Origin: Promethearchaeota archaeon
GTDB taxonomy: Archaea > Asgardarchaeota > Lokiarchaeia > Sigynarchaeales > SOKP01
Direction of reading: 5' to 3'
DNA: 44,496 nucleotides
Assembly: GCA_030605085.1 (NCBI GenBank)
Contig: JAUWBH010000026.1
Span: 1 to 44,496 of the forward strand
The position numbers and the translations under genes were made by a program. Numbering within the stretch: the stretch's first letter is position 1; every line of letters begins with the position of its first letter. Of this stretch, positions 1 to 9,142 are shown piece after piece. Below the pieces are notes generated by a model. That model made no database searches and was not told where the DNA came from. It saw only the letters and a program-made list of their open reading frames with translations.

Positions 1-1
1 T

Positions 2-682
2 ATCTTGATTAAGCAATTAAATGGAAAAATAATTGGATATACCATTAAAGAGGGTTATTTCTGGAGCGATATTGGCTTACCTTGGCAATTTCTAGACGCC
101 AATAGTTATCTTTTAGATAAAATTGAAAGAAATATATTAGGAAATATCGAAAAAAACGCTCAAATTAGTGGTAATGTTTATATTGGAAAAGGTACAACCA
201 TTAGATCTGGATCTTACATTCAAAGTCCTTGTTATATAGGAGAAAATTCGATAATTGGACCAAATTCGTTCATAAGACCCTACACATTTGTAGGTGATAA
301 TTGTCATATTGGTATCTCAGAGGTCAAAAATTCCATAATTTTAGAAAATTCAAATGTGCCTCATTTTAATTATGTTGGAAATAGTATTATATGCGAAAAT
401 GTCAATTTAGGTGCGGGAACAAAGGTTGCAAATTTAAGATTTGACGAAAAAAATGTAAAAGTGTTAATTAAAGGAGCGTTGGTGGATTCAAAACGTAAAA
501 AACTCGGGACAATAATTGGTCCAAATGTGAAAACTGGCATTAATGTGAGTATTATGACGGGAAAAGTCATTCACGAAAATTCGAGAATCGGAGCACATAC
601 TTTGGTTATCGAAGATGTCCCTCCAAACACCTTGTTTTACCAAGATCCGAATAAAGGTATCATTAAAAAGAAATTGAATTAA
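2..682 (+). CDS. Sugar-1-phosphate nucleotidylyltransferase/acetyltransferase, GlmU-like (5' partial)
   Basis: This is the C-terminal part of an archaeal GlmU-like enzyme; the reading frame is open at the window edge, so the true start lies upstream (the TTG at 5 is not a start). Residues GYFWSDIGLPWQFLDANSYLL match the end of a nucleotidylyltransferase domain (GYWxDIGTPxDLLxAN). The rest is a left-handed beta-helix of hexapeptide repeats, with a GAGTKVANL-type loop like that of the archaeal acetyltransferase domain. Known family members convert GlcN-1-P to GlcNAc-1-P and then UDP-GlcNAc. With glmS and glmM nearby this fits the last steps of UDP-GlcNAc synthesis. A plain glucose-1-phosphate thymidylyltransferase with a hexapeptide tail is the alternative. 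Confidence 0.85.
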   Translation: MLIKQLNGKIIGYTIKEGYFWSDIGLPWQFLDANSYLLDKIERNILGNIEKNAQISGNVYIGKGTTIRSGSYIQSPCYIGENSIIGPNSFIRPYTFVGDNCHIGISEVKNSIILENSNVPHFNYVGNSIICENVNLGAGTKVANLRFDEKNVKVLIKGALVDSKRKKLGTIIGPNVKTGINVSIMTGKVIHENSRIGAHTLVIEDVPPNTLFYQDPNKGIIKKKLN

Positions 683-893
683 TTCTAATTTTAGCGATTT
701 TTTATAAGTTATTAATAAAATCCATTTCTAAATTTTTCCTAAAATAAATTATTTAGTGTATAGATATTATTTTTACCAAGTTTTTAGATTGATCAGGATT
801 AGAATACTAATAGGCTAAAAGTTGAAGTTTTATTAATTGTTAGGAATTTTTTTTACTAAAGAAAAAAAGAAATATTAGGAATATGATGGAAAT

Positions 894-2156
894 ATGTTAT
901 ATAATAAAAGCTCATTAGTTACTGCTTTAATTGAAAAAGGAGTCAAAATACCGAATCCTTCATCTGTTGAGATAGGCGAGGAAGTCGATATTAAGCTGAT
1001 ATCCTCTGAGGGTGTTACGATATACTCGGGTTGCAAAATTTTTGGCAAAAAGACGCTTATTATGCCGGGAGTTAAGCTGGGTAGAAGATCTCCGATTACT
1101 ATTAAAAATTGTCAATTAGGGAGAAATGTTGAATTAAAAGGGGGTTATTGTGAAGAATCAACATTTCTGGATTCCACTTCCATGGGTGATGGTGCTGAAG
1201 TAAGGAAAGGATGTCTTTTAGAGGAGGAAGCAAACGGTGCCCATACAGTAGGTCTTAAACAAACGATACTTTTTCCTTTTGTTACATTGGGAAGCCTTAT
1301 TAATTTTTGTGACATTTTAATGGCAGGCGGGACGAGCAGAACAAATCATAGTGAGGTGGGTAGTTCGTATATTCATTTTAATTACACATCTAATCAAGAT
1401 AAAGCAACTGCATCTTTAATTGGAGATGTAGCTCATGGTGTTATGCTCAATCAACCTCCTATCTTTTTAGGGGGTCAAGGCGGAATCGTAGGTCCAAGTC
1501 GGATAGGATATAGTACAGTAATTGCAGCAGGAGTTATTTACCGCGGAGATTGTCCTCAAGGTCATAAGCTTTTAATGGGTAAAGAGCCTCAAAAAGATGA
1601 TATGGATTTCTATCCTGGACTATATTGGAGTGTTAAAAGAAGGGTTATAAACTGCATTGAATATATCGCTAATATAATAGCTCTTAGACAATGGTATTTA
1701 ATTGTACGTTCTAAGTTCTATAAAGGAAGTGATATGGAAAAATTGCTTTATGAGGGTGCAGTTGAAAAGCTTGAGATTATTTTCAATGAGCGAATTAAAA
1801 GATTCAAACAACTAGCTAATAAGATGGAAAAATCTATAGAATTATATAAATCGATTATGGGCAACAAAGCGTCAGAAGAGCTGAAAAATCAGAAAAAAGA
1901 GCTTTTTGAGAATATACAGAAAATAGAAAACAGTTTTAATGAATGTCTATCATATTCTGGGGAAGAGACAAAGAGAGATGAATTTTTAGAGAACATAGAT
2001 ATAATTATTAAAAAAATTGGTATTGATTATATCAAAGTAATACAAAATTTAGATGAACATAATTTAGACGTTGGAACTGCTTGGCTTCTTAGCATCGTTG
2101 AAAAAACACGAAATACTATATTGTCTTATCTTCCATCTTTTAGATCTCTTTCTTAG
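894..2156 (+). CDS. Left-handed beta-helix (hexapeptide) GlmU-C-like protein with helical tail
   Basis: A 420-residue protein. Residues about 20-240 are hexapeptide-repeat beta-helix, including the loop NHSEVGSSYIHFNYTSNQ and the segment IGPS/IGYSTVIAAGVIYRGD, as in GlmU-C-like acyltransferases that lack a pyrophosphorylase domain. Residues about 245-420 are helical and charged, probably a coiled-coil tail. There is no nucleotidyltransferase signature. The ATG at 894 is used because ATGs at 883 and 886 are out of frame. It lies 211 bp after the first GlmU-like gene on the same strand and runs tail-to-tail into glmS. A role in amino-sugar acetylation or UDP-sugar modification is inferred from context; substrate unknown. 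Confidence 0.75.
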   Translation: MLYNKSSLVTALIEKGVKIPNPSSVEIGEEVDIKLISSEGVTIYSGCKIFGKKTLIMPGVKLGRRSPITIKNCQLGRNVELKGGYCEESTFLDSTSMGDGAEVRKGCLLEEEANGAHTVGLKQTILFPFVTLGSLINFCDILMAGGTSRTNHSEVGSSYIHFNYTSNQDKATASLIGDVAHGVMLNQPPIFLGGQGGIVGPSRIGYSTVIAAGVIYRGDCPQGHKLLMGKEPQKDDMDFYPGLYWSVKRRVINCIEYIANIIALRQWYLIVRSKFYKGSDMEKLLYEGAVEKLEIIFNERIKRFKQLANKMEKSIELYKSIMGNKASEELKNQKKELFENIQKIENSFNECLSYSGEETKRDEFLENIDIIIKKIGIDYIKVIQNLDEHNLDVGTAWLLSIVEKTRNTILSYLPSFRSLS

Positions 2157-2161
2157 TAATA

Positions 2162-4012
2162 TTAATGTACGGTCACTGTTTTACTAAGGTTTAAAGGCTT
2201 GTCAGGGTCAAGGTTTGAACTTATTGAGGCATAATAGGCCATTAACTGGAGAGCAGGGGTAAATGTAATGGGACTAAATATATTATGGTATTTATCTCCT
2301 GGTTGAGGGATTCTAATTACCATATCGCTTAAATTAGCAATTGTCTCATCATTTTCAACAACGAGAGATATAATTTTGCCACCTCTCGCTTTAAATTCCA
2401 TAACATTTCCTATTAAACGCTGGTATGTCTCATCAGGGGGTGCTATAAATATTATAGGAAAACCCTCTCTTACCAATGATATCGGTCCATGTTTTGCATG
2501 AGCAGCAGAATAACCTTCAATAAAGCGACAGGCAATTTCTTTTAATTTAAGCCCTCCCTCCTTAGCAGTTGCAATAGATATACCTCTTGCCAAAAAAAAG
2601 AAATTTTGGCTCTTTTCTAAGTTTTGTACAATTTCTTTAATTATTTCAACTTTAGTATTAAGAAGTTCTTCTATGATTAGAGGTGTTGCATTTAATGCCT
2701 CAAAATATTTATCTATTTCTTTTGGTAATACTCTTTTTCTTAATTTTGCTATTTCTAGTGCAATTAAAGCAAGAGTTAATACTTGTGTACAATAAGTTTT
2801 TGTTGCTGCTACCCCAATTTCGGGTCCTGCTTGTGTGACAATCACATGATCTGAATATCTGGTAATAGATGATCCCACTATATTCGTAACTGATAAGACT
2901 TTTACACCTTTTTTAGCCTTTGCCCACCTAATTGCTTCAATTGTGTCGATAGTCTCTCCAGATTGAGAAAGAGCGATTATTACGGAATTTTCCCGTAAGG
3001 AATCGGCCAATTCATTCATAAATTCTGAACATTCAACGGCATGAATAAATTTTCCCAAAAATTTAGTTATAATGTACTTCCCTGCCAATGATGCGTAGTA
3101 TGATGTACCAGCAGCAGTAATATATATATTATTGGCACCCCATAGGATATTCGCAAATTTCCTTATTTTATCTTGTGGGATTTTCATAGTGCGCTTCAAT
3201 GCCGTCGGTTCTTCGTAAATCTCTTTTAACATGAAATGTTCGTATCCTCCCTTTTCAGCAGCATCGATACTCCAATTAATATATTTCTGTTTTTTTTCTA
3301 ATTTTTCATCATTTTTTATGTTAAAGAATTCTACTTCCCCAGCTCTTAATATAGCATATTCATTATCATCCATAATATAACATTTCCTCGTCATAGGTAA
3401 AAAAGCAGGGATGTCTGAAGCACAATATGCCGTATTTCCCTCCTCAATTCCAATGACTAAAGGAGATTCTTTTCGAGCAACAATGAAAAAATCAGGATTT
3501 TCCGAGCAACACATAGCTACACCATATGCTCCTTTGCATTGCTTTAATGCTTTTATTGCGGCAGTCCTAAAATCTAAGTCATCCATCATGTATTCCTCAA
3601 TTAAATGTGGAATAACCTCTGTATCTGTGTCAGATTTAAAAATATGCCCTCTCGAAGTAAGTACTTCTCTTAATTCAATAAAATTGTCAATAATTCCATT
3701 ATGGACAACAGCGATTTTTCCTGTACAGTCTAAATGAGGATGGCTATTTTCTTTTGTAGGTGCACCATGAGTGGCCCATCTGGTGTGAGCAAGAGCAAGC
3801 TTCGAGCCATTTGGAAACTCTGCTAAATTAATTTTCTTCTGAATTTCGTCAATCTTTCCAGAATCTTTTCTAACATAAATTTTAGAATTAGACTGTGCGA
3901 CTATTCCACAGGAATCATATCCTCGATATTCTAAACGTTTAATCCCTTCAAGTGCAATTTTTCCTATAGATATGTCATCTCGATTAGTAATGACACCAAA
4001 TATTCCACACAT
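2162..4012 (-). CDS. glmS: Glutamine--fructose-6-phosphate aminotransferase (isomerizing)
   Basis: A 616-residue protein of normal family length. It begins MCGIFGV, so Cys2 is the Ntn glutaminase nucleophile after Met removal, followed by RGYDSCG, HTRWATHG and HNGIIDN glutaminase motifs in residues 1-220. Two SIS domains follow (about 285-430 and 455-600), with SQSGETIDT for sugar-phosphate binding and the conserved C-terminal end PRNLSKTVTV-like (here PLNLSKTVTVH). It makes glucosamine-6-phosphate from fructose-6-phosphate and glutamine in the cytoplasm, the first committed step toward UDP-GlcNAc. It is divergent from the NagB-like gene, and a TATATATA at 4075-4082 on its upstream side is a likely promoter giving a leader of about 35 nt. 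Confidence 0.97.
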   Translation of the reverse strand: MCGIFGVITNRDDISIGKIALEGIKRLEYRGYDSCGIVAQSNSKIYVRKDSGKIDEIQKKINLAEFPNGSKLALAHTRWATHGAPTKENSHPHLDCTGKIAVVHNGIIDNFIELREVLTSRGHIFKSDTDTEVIPHLIEEYMMDDLDFRTAAIKALKQCKGAYGVAMCCSENPDFFIVARKESPLVIGIEEGNTAYCASDIPAFLPMTRKCYIMDDNEYAILRAGEVEFFNIKNDEKLEKKQKYINWSIDAAEKGGYEHFMLKEIYEEPTALKRTMKIPQDKIRKFANILWGANNIYITAAGTSYYASLAGKYIITKFLGKFIHAVECSEFMNELADSLRENSVIIALSQSGETIDTIEAIRWAKAKKGVKVLSVTNIVGSSITRYSDHVIVTQAGPEIGVAATKTYCTQVLTLALIALEIAKLRKRVLPKEIDKYFEALNATPLIIEELLNTKVEIIKEIVQNLEKSQNFFFLARGISIATAKEGGLKLKEIACRFIEGYSAAHAKHGPISLVREGFPIIFIAPPDETYQRLIGNVMEFKARGGKIISLVVENDETIANLSDMVIRIPQPGDKYHNIFSPITFTPALQLMAYYASISSNLDPDKPLNLSKTVTVH

Positions 4013-4180
4013 AACAGTGAGTAATTTTTCTCTTACAAAAATAAAAAGGAATCAAAGCTATATTAATGTTCGCGTATATATAGCAATATAATTGATATAA
4101 TTAATTATAATATAAGAAATCTGATTCATTTAATCAATCTAATCCATATAATTAAATTTTAATAAGAGAGTTCTTTTTTT

Positions 4181-4195
4181 AGGTTAAATTAACCT
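4181..4195. promoter_or_regulatory. Perfect 15-bp palindrome upstream of the NagB-like gene
   Basis: AGGTTAA-A-TTAACCT is a perfect 7-bp inverted repeat about a central A, ending 14 nt before the NagB-like ATG. It lies just downstream of a TATA-like ATTTTAATAAG (about 4155-4165), where the transcript would start. That position suits a repressor operator. The regulator is unknown, and the divergent glmS promoter is about 100 bp away. Confidence 0.45.
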
Positions 4196-4209
4196 TTAGT
4201 GAATTATTC

Positions 4210-5169
4210 ATGACAATAAAAGTATATATTACACGAGATTTTGACCACATGAGCGAAACAGCAGCAGGAATTGTTAAAGAAAATATCGTCCAAACATTAA
4301 AAGAAAAAGAAGAATTCGTTTTTGGTCTAGCAACGGGTAATTCACCCACTGGAATGTACAAAGAATTAGCTAAAATGGCCAACACAGGTGAATTGGATAG
4401 TAGCCGCATTCGTAGTTTCAATCTCGATGAATATGTAGGCTTACCCGGGGAAAACGCCCAACAAAGAGCATTACACCCAGAAAGTTATAGTTATTTTATG
4501 ATTCAAGAATTTTTTGGGCTTTTAAAGAAAAAATTCATTGAAACTTCTGTCCCTTGGGGGTGTTTAATTGATCAACAGAAACTTATAAAAGAACTTGAAG
4601 CAAATCCCGATGATTGGAATGAGTTAGGCGCTGATAAAGGCAAATCAATTGTTATTAAAGATAATGCAAAATCAGAGTACCTAGCTTGGATTCGCGATGA
4701 AATAATAAAATGTTATATTCAGAAAATTGAAAAAGCGGGTGGTATCGATTTGCATATCATTGGAGTAGGCGGAAAGGGACACATAGCATTCCATGAGGCG
4801 GGTATTCCATTTGAAGGTAGCGATGTTTTATTAGTTAAACTAGATGATAACACTGTTGAAAATGCAGTAACTGATGGTCATTTCGCAAAAAAGGAAGATT
4901 CTCCATGGTATGCCATTAGTATGGGAGCAGAATTAGTATATAAAGCCAAAACCATTGTCTTATTGGCAAATGGTGCTCGTAAGACAGGCCCTATAGCTGA
5001 ATCGCTATTAAATGATCCCACTTCTGATGTTCCAATTTCCTATGGTCAGATATACTCAGAAAGAGGCGGGAATTTGATCTATGTGATCGATAAAATTGCT
5101 GGTCGAGAACTTCTCGCTAACAAAGAAAAATTAGTTCAAAGGAGAATTGAAATTAATGTCTTGGAATAA
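4210..5169 (+). CDS. Glucosamine-6-phosphate deaminase/isomerase-like (NagB superfamily)
   Basis: A 319-residue NagB/6-phosphogluconolactonase-fold protein. The sugar-phosphate-binding loop reads FGLATGNSPTGMY and the family motif reads FNLDEYVGLP (Asp equivalent to E. coli D72). The active-site loop is GVGGKGHIAFHEAG, keeping the His and Glu (E. coli H143, E148) but with Lys at the position of D141. It is longer than E. coli NagB (266 aa) because of an insert of roughly 50 residues around positions 100-150. Family members interconvert GlcN-6-P and Fru-6-P plus ammonia. Lying divergent from glmS, it may oppose GlmS or run in the synthetic direction. The general family call is secure; the direction and exact substrate are not. 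Confidence 0.85.
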   Translation: MTIKVYITRDFDHMSETAAGIVKENIVQTLKEKEEFVFGLATGNSPTGMYKELAKMANTGELDSSRIRSFNLDEYVGLPGENAQQRALHPESYSYFMIQEFFGLLKKKFIETSVPWGCLIDQQKLIKELEANPDDWNELGADKGKSIVIKDNAKSEYLAWIRDEIIKCYIQKIEKAGGIDLHIIGVGGKGHIAFHEAGIPFEGSDVLLVKLDDNTVENAVTDGHFAKKEDSPWYAISMGAELVYKAKTIVLLANGARKTGPIAESLLNDPTSDVPISYGQIYSERGGNLIYVIDKIAGRELLANKEKLVQRRIEINVLE

Positions 5170-5294
5170 AAAAAATCAATCATTTTTTATTTTTTATTTT
5201 TAGAATCCTTTAATTATACTATTAAACATACTTTTTTAGTTCTAAAAATATTAATTTAATCTTAGAAAAGAAAAAAATTAGATTTTTAAAAAAA
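5170..5294. terminator. Convergent intergenic spacer with T-rich tracts
   Basis: This lies between the stop codons of the NagB-like gene (+) and the phosphohexomutase (-). The + strand just after the first stop is rich in T runs (about 5183-5203), and the minus strand has T runs too (plus-strand A runs near 5270-5292). Oligo-U tracts without strong hairpins are typical archaeal termination signals, so bidirectional termination is likely. Confidence 0.4.
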
Positions 5295-6722
5295 TTATAT
5301 AAGGTTTAATTTTCTCATTCTTTCTTCAGCTAATTCGTTCAATTCTTTTGAAGATTCCAAATTAACGCTTGATTCACCAGCTAATCTCAAATATGGGCTG
5401 GTTCCAGAACGTCTGATTAAAATCCATCCATCATTATAATCAAATCTTACTCCATCCATCTTATTGATGTTTTTCAATTTTTTTCCTTCAGAATCTAAAA
5501 CTTGTTTCATTTCCTCAATGATTTTTAGATTTATATCGTCAGTAAATGGGATATCTTTCTTTAATCTAAAATTTGTACTGTAATATGGATAATCTGGAAT
5601 ATCCTTTAATAACTCTCGTAAAGTCTTTCCGGATTCACTAATCATTCTTAAGACTTTTGCAATTGTAACGATCGAATCGGGGCCTAGATGCGTTCGAGGC
5701 CATATATATGTACCTGATGTCTCTCCACCTAAAATTCCTCCCTGCTCTTTTAATGCTTGTGCAACTTTGATATCACCTACTTCAGTATAAATAACTTCAC
5801 AGCCAAGAGGATTTAACACATCTTCCAGCAAACTTGAAGAATTTATGGCTGTAGTAACTTTCATATTCTCTTTAGGAATCTTGTCTTTGTATCTCTTTAA
5901 ATAATCAATAGCCATTAAAGCTAAGAGACGGATTGGATCCAAAATTTCTCCATCTTCATCTAAAAAGATTACTCTATCGGCATCACCATCAAGAGCAATT
6001 CCAATATCATCTTGATCCGAAGTTTTGAGAAATTTAGAAAGTTGTATTAAATTTTCTTTACTTGGCTCGGAATGACGACCGGGGAATTTACCATCCATCT
6101 GTGCGTTAATAGTCATAATTTTTACATTATAGGTGCTTAACAATTTTGGCACGATATCGCAGCCAGAACCGTTTCCAGGATCAACAATAACATGTAAATT
6201 AGTTCCTTCAAACATAATGCGGCTATAAATATCCTTTATATGTATATCGTTTATGTCGTCGATATATGTAACTTTACCTACTCCATCCCATTCAATGCTT
6301 AAAAAAGCCTTATCATTATAAATCCTCTCAACTTCTTCTTCTTGTTTAGGAATATACCCCATTCCAGAAGGATTCCAGAACTTTAATCCAATATATTCAG
6401 GAGTATTATGAGAAGCGGTAATCATGACTCCAGTATCAGCGTTTAAAAATCGCAGAGACATTGCTAAAGTAGGGGTGGTAACAATTCCTACAGTTTTTAC
6501 ATTACATCCTGTACTAACAAGCCCGGAAATTAATGCATATTCAATAGGTAGGGCGGAAGTCCGAATGTCTTTTGCTACGACTACACTAGCATGCCCTCCT
6601 AGATATGTTCCTAACGCTAGACCAACATCTAAAGCCATTTGAGGTGTTAGCTCGACATCTGTTTCACTATAATTCATAAAAACTCGTCGTATTCCGCTGG
6701 TTCCAAAAATCGATTGCTCCAT
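5295..6722 (-). CDS. Phosphoglucosamine mutase / phosphomannomutase family
   Basis: A 475-residue alpha-D-phosphohexomutase. Motifs in order: MITASHNTPEYIGLKFWN with the phosphoserine, DGDADRVIFLDEDG for metal binding, GGETSGTY for the sugar-binding loop, and RRSGTSPYLRL as the C-terminal phosphate-binding loop. The archaeal family includes GlmM (GlcN-6-P to GlcN-1-P) and PMM/PGM activities, which cannot be told apart by eye. Its place beside glmS and GlmU-like genes argues for GlmM. The gene is convergent with the NagB-like gene. The start is ATG at 6722 in MEQSIFGTSGIRR, the usual N-terminal motif. Confidence 0.92.
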   Translation of the reverse strand: MEQSIFGTSGIRRVFMNYSETDVELTPQMALDVGLALGTYLGGHASVVVAKDIRTSALPIEYALISGLVSTGCNVKTVGIVTTPTLAMSLRFLNADTGVMITASHNTPEYIGLKFWNPSGMGYIPKQEEEVERIYNDKAFLSIEWDGVGKVTYIDDINDIHIKDIYSRIMFEGTNLHVIVDPGNGSGCDIVPKLLSTYNVKIMTINAQMDGKFPGRHSEPSKENLIQLSKFLKTSDQDDIGIALDGDADRVIFLDEDGEILDPIRLLALMAIDYLKRYKDKIPKENMKVTTAINSSSLLEDVLNPLGCEVIYTEVGDIKVAQALKEQGGILGGETSGTYIWPRTHLGPDSIVTIAKVLRMISESGKTLRELLKDIPDYPYYSTNFRLKKDIPFTDDINLKIIEEMKQVLDSEGKKLKNINKMDGVRFDYNDGWILIRRSGTSPYLRLAGESSVNLESSKELNELAEERMRKLNLI

Positions 6723-7234
6723 TTTAATCCTTTAATCTCCTTGTTTAAATAATTATTTGAAATAATCAACATATTTTTTAATTAAGATAACTAAGATTTT
6801 TTTGTTTTTATATTTATTCTCTGAAAAATATTCAGTATAATTGTTAATTCCTTAACTTATATAATCAATATACTGAGTATAACTGAAAAAATACATTATT
6901 TTACGGAAACATTGATTCTCCCGTCGAAACAAGAAAAAATCAAGCTAGGGGAGATGATAAAAGACTTGTTGATATTCTTAGATTTTAATTCAAGTATTTT
7001 TCGAGGAATTAGGAATCCATTTGCTTTATCAATTGGTAAATCAAGAAATAAACCCATTTATTTAATTTGGACAAACTATAATGATTTTTACATTGTATTA
7101 TAACAGAAAATAGTAAATTATAAAACTATGAAATTACTATTTCATATAACGTAAGGAAACGGGAAACACATTCATTTTATTATTTCATTTTATTTTCACG
7201 ATAAAATTAATTTTCTTCAAGAAAACTTTTCAAA
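6723..7234. other. Gene-poor spacer with a promoter-like palindrome
   Basis: No convincing gene. At 6869-6881 the sequence TATACT-G-AGTATA is a palindrome, with related half-sites (TTCAGTATA near 6829 and AGTATAACTGAA near 6877), so it could be an operator or a decayed promoter. A short open frame at about 6952-7103 (50 codons from an ATG behind GGGGAG) has no recognisable motif and may be a gene remnant. The stretch 7106-7190 resembles 9143-9220 upstream of the next unknown gene (see the repeat entries). Confidence 0.4.
7106..7190 (+). repeat. Diverged intergenic repeat, copy A
   Basis: It shares AGTAAATTATAAA, then CTAyGAAAT and CAyATAA blocks in the same order and spacing with 9143-9220, at roughly two-thirds identity by eye. 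Copy B lies directly upstream of a gene, so copy A may be the upstream region of a lost paralogue. Confidence 0.35.
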
Positions 7235-7432
7235 TTAACTTTTAAATTTTCCTAATTTTCTTAAGTAATTGTACCAATAATAAAACTCCTCGTAATACTG
7301 ACAAGATTTTCCACGATTGTGAATCAATCGCCTAATGCTGAGGTAGAATTTTCTACTCTTTCGTTTAATTCCATAATGTTTAATAAATCTAACTATTGTC
7401 TTATTATCTACACCTACACTAAAATTTAAAAA
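7235..7432 (-). pseudogene. Decayed fragment with helix-turn-helix-like segment
   Basis: The minus-strand frame between stops encodes about 65 residues with a protein-like composition and no ATG, GTG or TTG start. The segment VGVDNKTIVRFIKHYGIKRKS looks like the recognition helix region of an HTH protein (GVSxxTVxRxLKKxGIKxRS), followed by an aromatic- and Arg-rich stretch. This is the style of homing-endonuclease, resolvase or transposase HTH tails. An upstream minus-strand ORF (7463-7657) could be part of the same dead gene in another frame. Best read as a remnant of a mobile or DNA-binding gene; identity uncertain. Confidence 0.35.
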
Positions 7433-7730
7433 TCATTAATTTAAAGCCGACAATAATCGTGGCTATATCGATTCTTTTAACGTCGGAAGCGATGGAGTGA
7501 TACTTTTGGAATGAAAATCGCTTTTTTGTCCATTTTCGACGAAAGAATTGCTATTTTTGACCATTTTAGCAAATTCTTTACATTCCGACAAATTTCGAGG
7601 TGATATAGATAGAATTTTTGTCGTTATCATTTGAAATATTTTTAATTTTTGATTCATTATTTAAACTTTAAAATACACTCAATTTTTTAAATTTATTACT
7701 AAAAATGAAAAAGGATTACAAAGAATTTAT

Positions 7731-8999
7731 ATGATTAATATAAATCGCATAAGAAATAATATAGAAACTTTTTCGTTTCCTAGGTTATCAGGAACGAATA
7801 AAGAGAAATTTGCTTTTGAAATATTAAAAAAGAAGATTGAGGATCTGAATCTCAATTCAAACATTCAAGATTTTTCTTTTAGTACCTTTTATTCGAGAAT
7901 TTATCCAAAGATAGCAACATTGATTACATTTTGGTTATTATTAATATTTTATTTATTTGTTAATTGGATATTTTTTGTAATAAATATCATATTTTCTTTT
8001 ATTATTTTGTTAATTTTATTTTTCTTAACACGAAAACCTGAAAATCCAACTTTGGGGAAAAAATTAAAATCTCAGAATATATATATAAAAATTCCTTCAA
8101 ATTTGGAGAAAAAGTATTATAAAAATAATCAAATTACAAATAATTATGTTAACCATAAGAAAAATATTTTTCTCTTTTCACATATAGATTCAAAAGGACA
8201 AAGTCTTCCTATTAAAATTCGTAGTATTGTACTTAAAATATGGATATTATCTCTTGTATGTGTGTCAATTATTATAATTATTAAATTTATTACATTTTCA
8301 TTATTGTATTTTCCAATAATGCGCTACTTTCTCATCCTTAGATATGGTGGGATCCGGAATTTTAGAGATCATTGTAATTTGTTATTTCGAATTATAGGAT
8401 TCTTTCCATTGATAATTAACTTCATTACAACCTTTATAATATTGCTAAACTTTACCAACAACAAATCTCCCGGTGCTCTGGATAATGCTTCAGGAATATC
8501 GTGTGTATTAGAGATCTTAAATTTCTATTCTGTTCCAGAGAGAAGGTTAAAGAATCATAATTTATGGTTTGTTTTTACGGGGGCAGAAGAATGCGGTACA
8601 CAAGGCATAAGAAATTTTTATCAAATTATTAAGAACATTGATCGAAATAATTCTATCATGTTAAATTTTGATATTATTGGAACTTATCCCATTATTTTTA
8701 GCTCAATTTCAGAAAAATTTATTTTAGAAAACTTTAAAGACATTTTTAAAAATTGTAAGATTCCTGTAAAATATTATAAAAAACAACCTCTTGTAGCTAC
8801 AATGCATTCTGATGGTTATTTTTTATATAAAAAAGGATTCTTAGGATTAGAATTTGGAGATATTTGTTCATTTAAACATATACACACAAAAAACGACACT
8901 ATTGACAAAGTCAGGCCTCAAATACTAGAAAAACTATGCATTTTTATAACAAATCTTTTAAAAGAGATAGATAACAAGATTAAATTAGAAAATTCTTAA
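7731..8999 (+). CDS. Membrane-embedded M28-family zinc metallopeptidase
   Basis: A 422-residue protein with the M28 di-zinc peptidase signature split around membrane segments. His151 is in FSHIDSKGQ, Asp251 in GALDNASG, Glu286/287 in FTGAEECGT, Asp314 in LNFDIIGT, and a His in KHIHTKNDT, so all five metal ligands and the catalytic Glu are visible. Hydrophobic segments near 61-100 (two helices), 166-205 (about two) and 221-243 make it polytopic, with the catalytic domain likely built from parts on one membrane face. M28 enzymes are aminopeptidases or carboxypeptidases; the substrate here is unknown. It is monocistronic, with AT-rich flanks on both sides. Confidence 0.85.
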   Translation: MININRIRNNIETFSFPRLSGTNKEKFAFEILKKKIEDLNLNSNIQDFSFSTFYSRIYPKIATLITFWLLLIFYLFVNWIFFVINIIFSFIILLILFFLTRKPENPTLGKKLKSQNIYIKIPSNLEKKYYKNNQITNNYVNHKKNIFLFSHIDSKGQSLPIKIRSIVLKIWILSLVCVSIIIIIKFITFSLLYFPIMRYFLILRYGGIRNFRDHCNLLFRIIGFFPLIINFITTFIILLNFTNNKSPGALDNASGISCVLEILNFYSVPERRLKNHNLWFVFTGAEECGTQGIRNFYQIIKNIDRNNSIMLNFDIIGTYPIIFSSISEKFILENFKDIFKNCKIPVKYYKKQPLVATMHSDGYFLYKKGFLGLEFGDICSFKHIHTKNDTIDKVRPQILEKLCIFITNLLKEIDNKIKLENS

Positions 9000-9142
9000 A
9001 GTCTTTCCTTTTTTAAATTCTCATTAATATAATAATAAAAAACGATTTAATTGTTAACTTGATTTTAAATTTTTGCACAATAGATCCATTTATTAAAATA
9101 AAAAAACAAATATCTTGGACAAAATCAGTTATAATATAAAAG

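Noticed and set aside
3411..3737. Plus-strand ORF of 108 codons
   Set aside because: It lies wholly antisense inside glmS, with no motif; a shadow.
6912..7103. Plus-strand ORF of 63 codons
   Set aside because: Starts at TTG, no motif; a shorter form from ATG 6952 has a Shine-Dalgarno-like GGGGAG but no similarity I can recognise.
7463..7657. Minus-strand ORF of 64 codons
   Set aside because: No motif and odd composition; it might be part of the decayed HTH gene but cannot be supported on its own.
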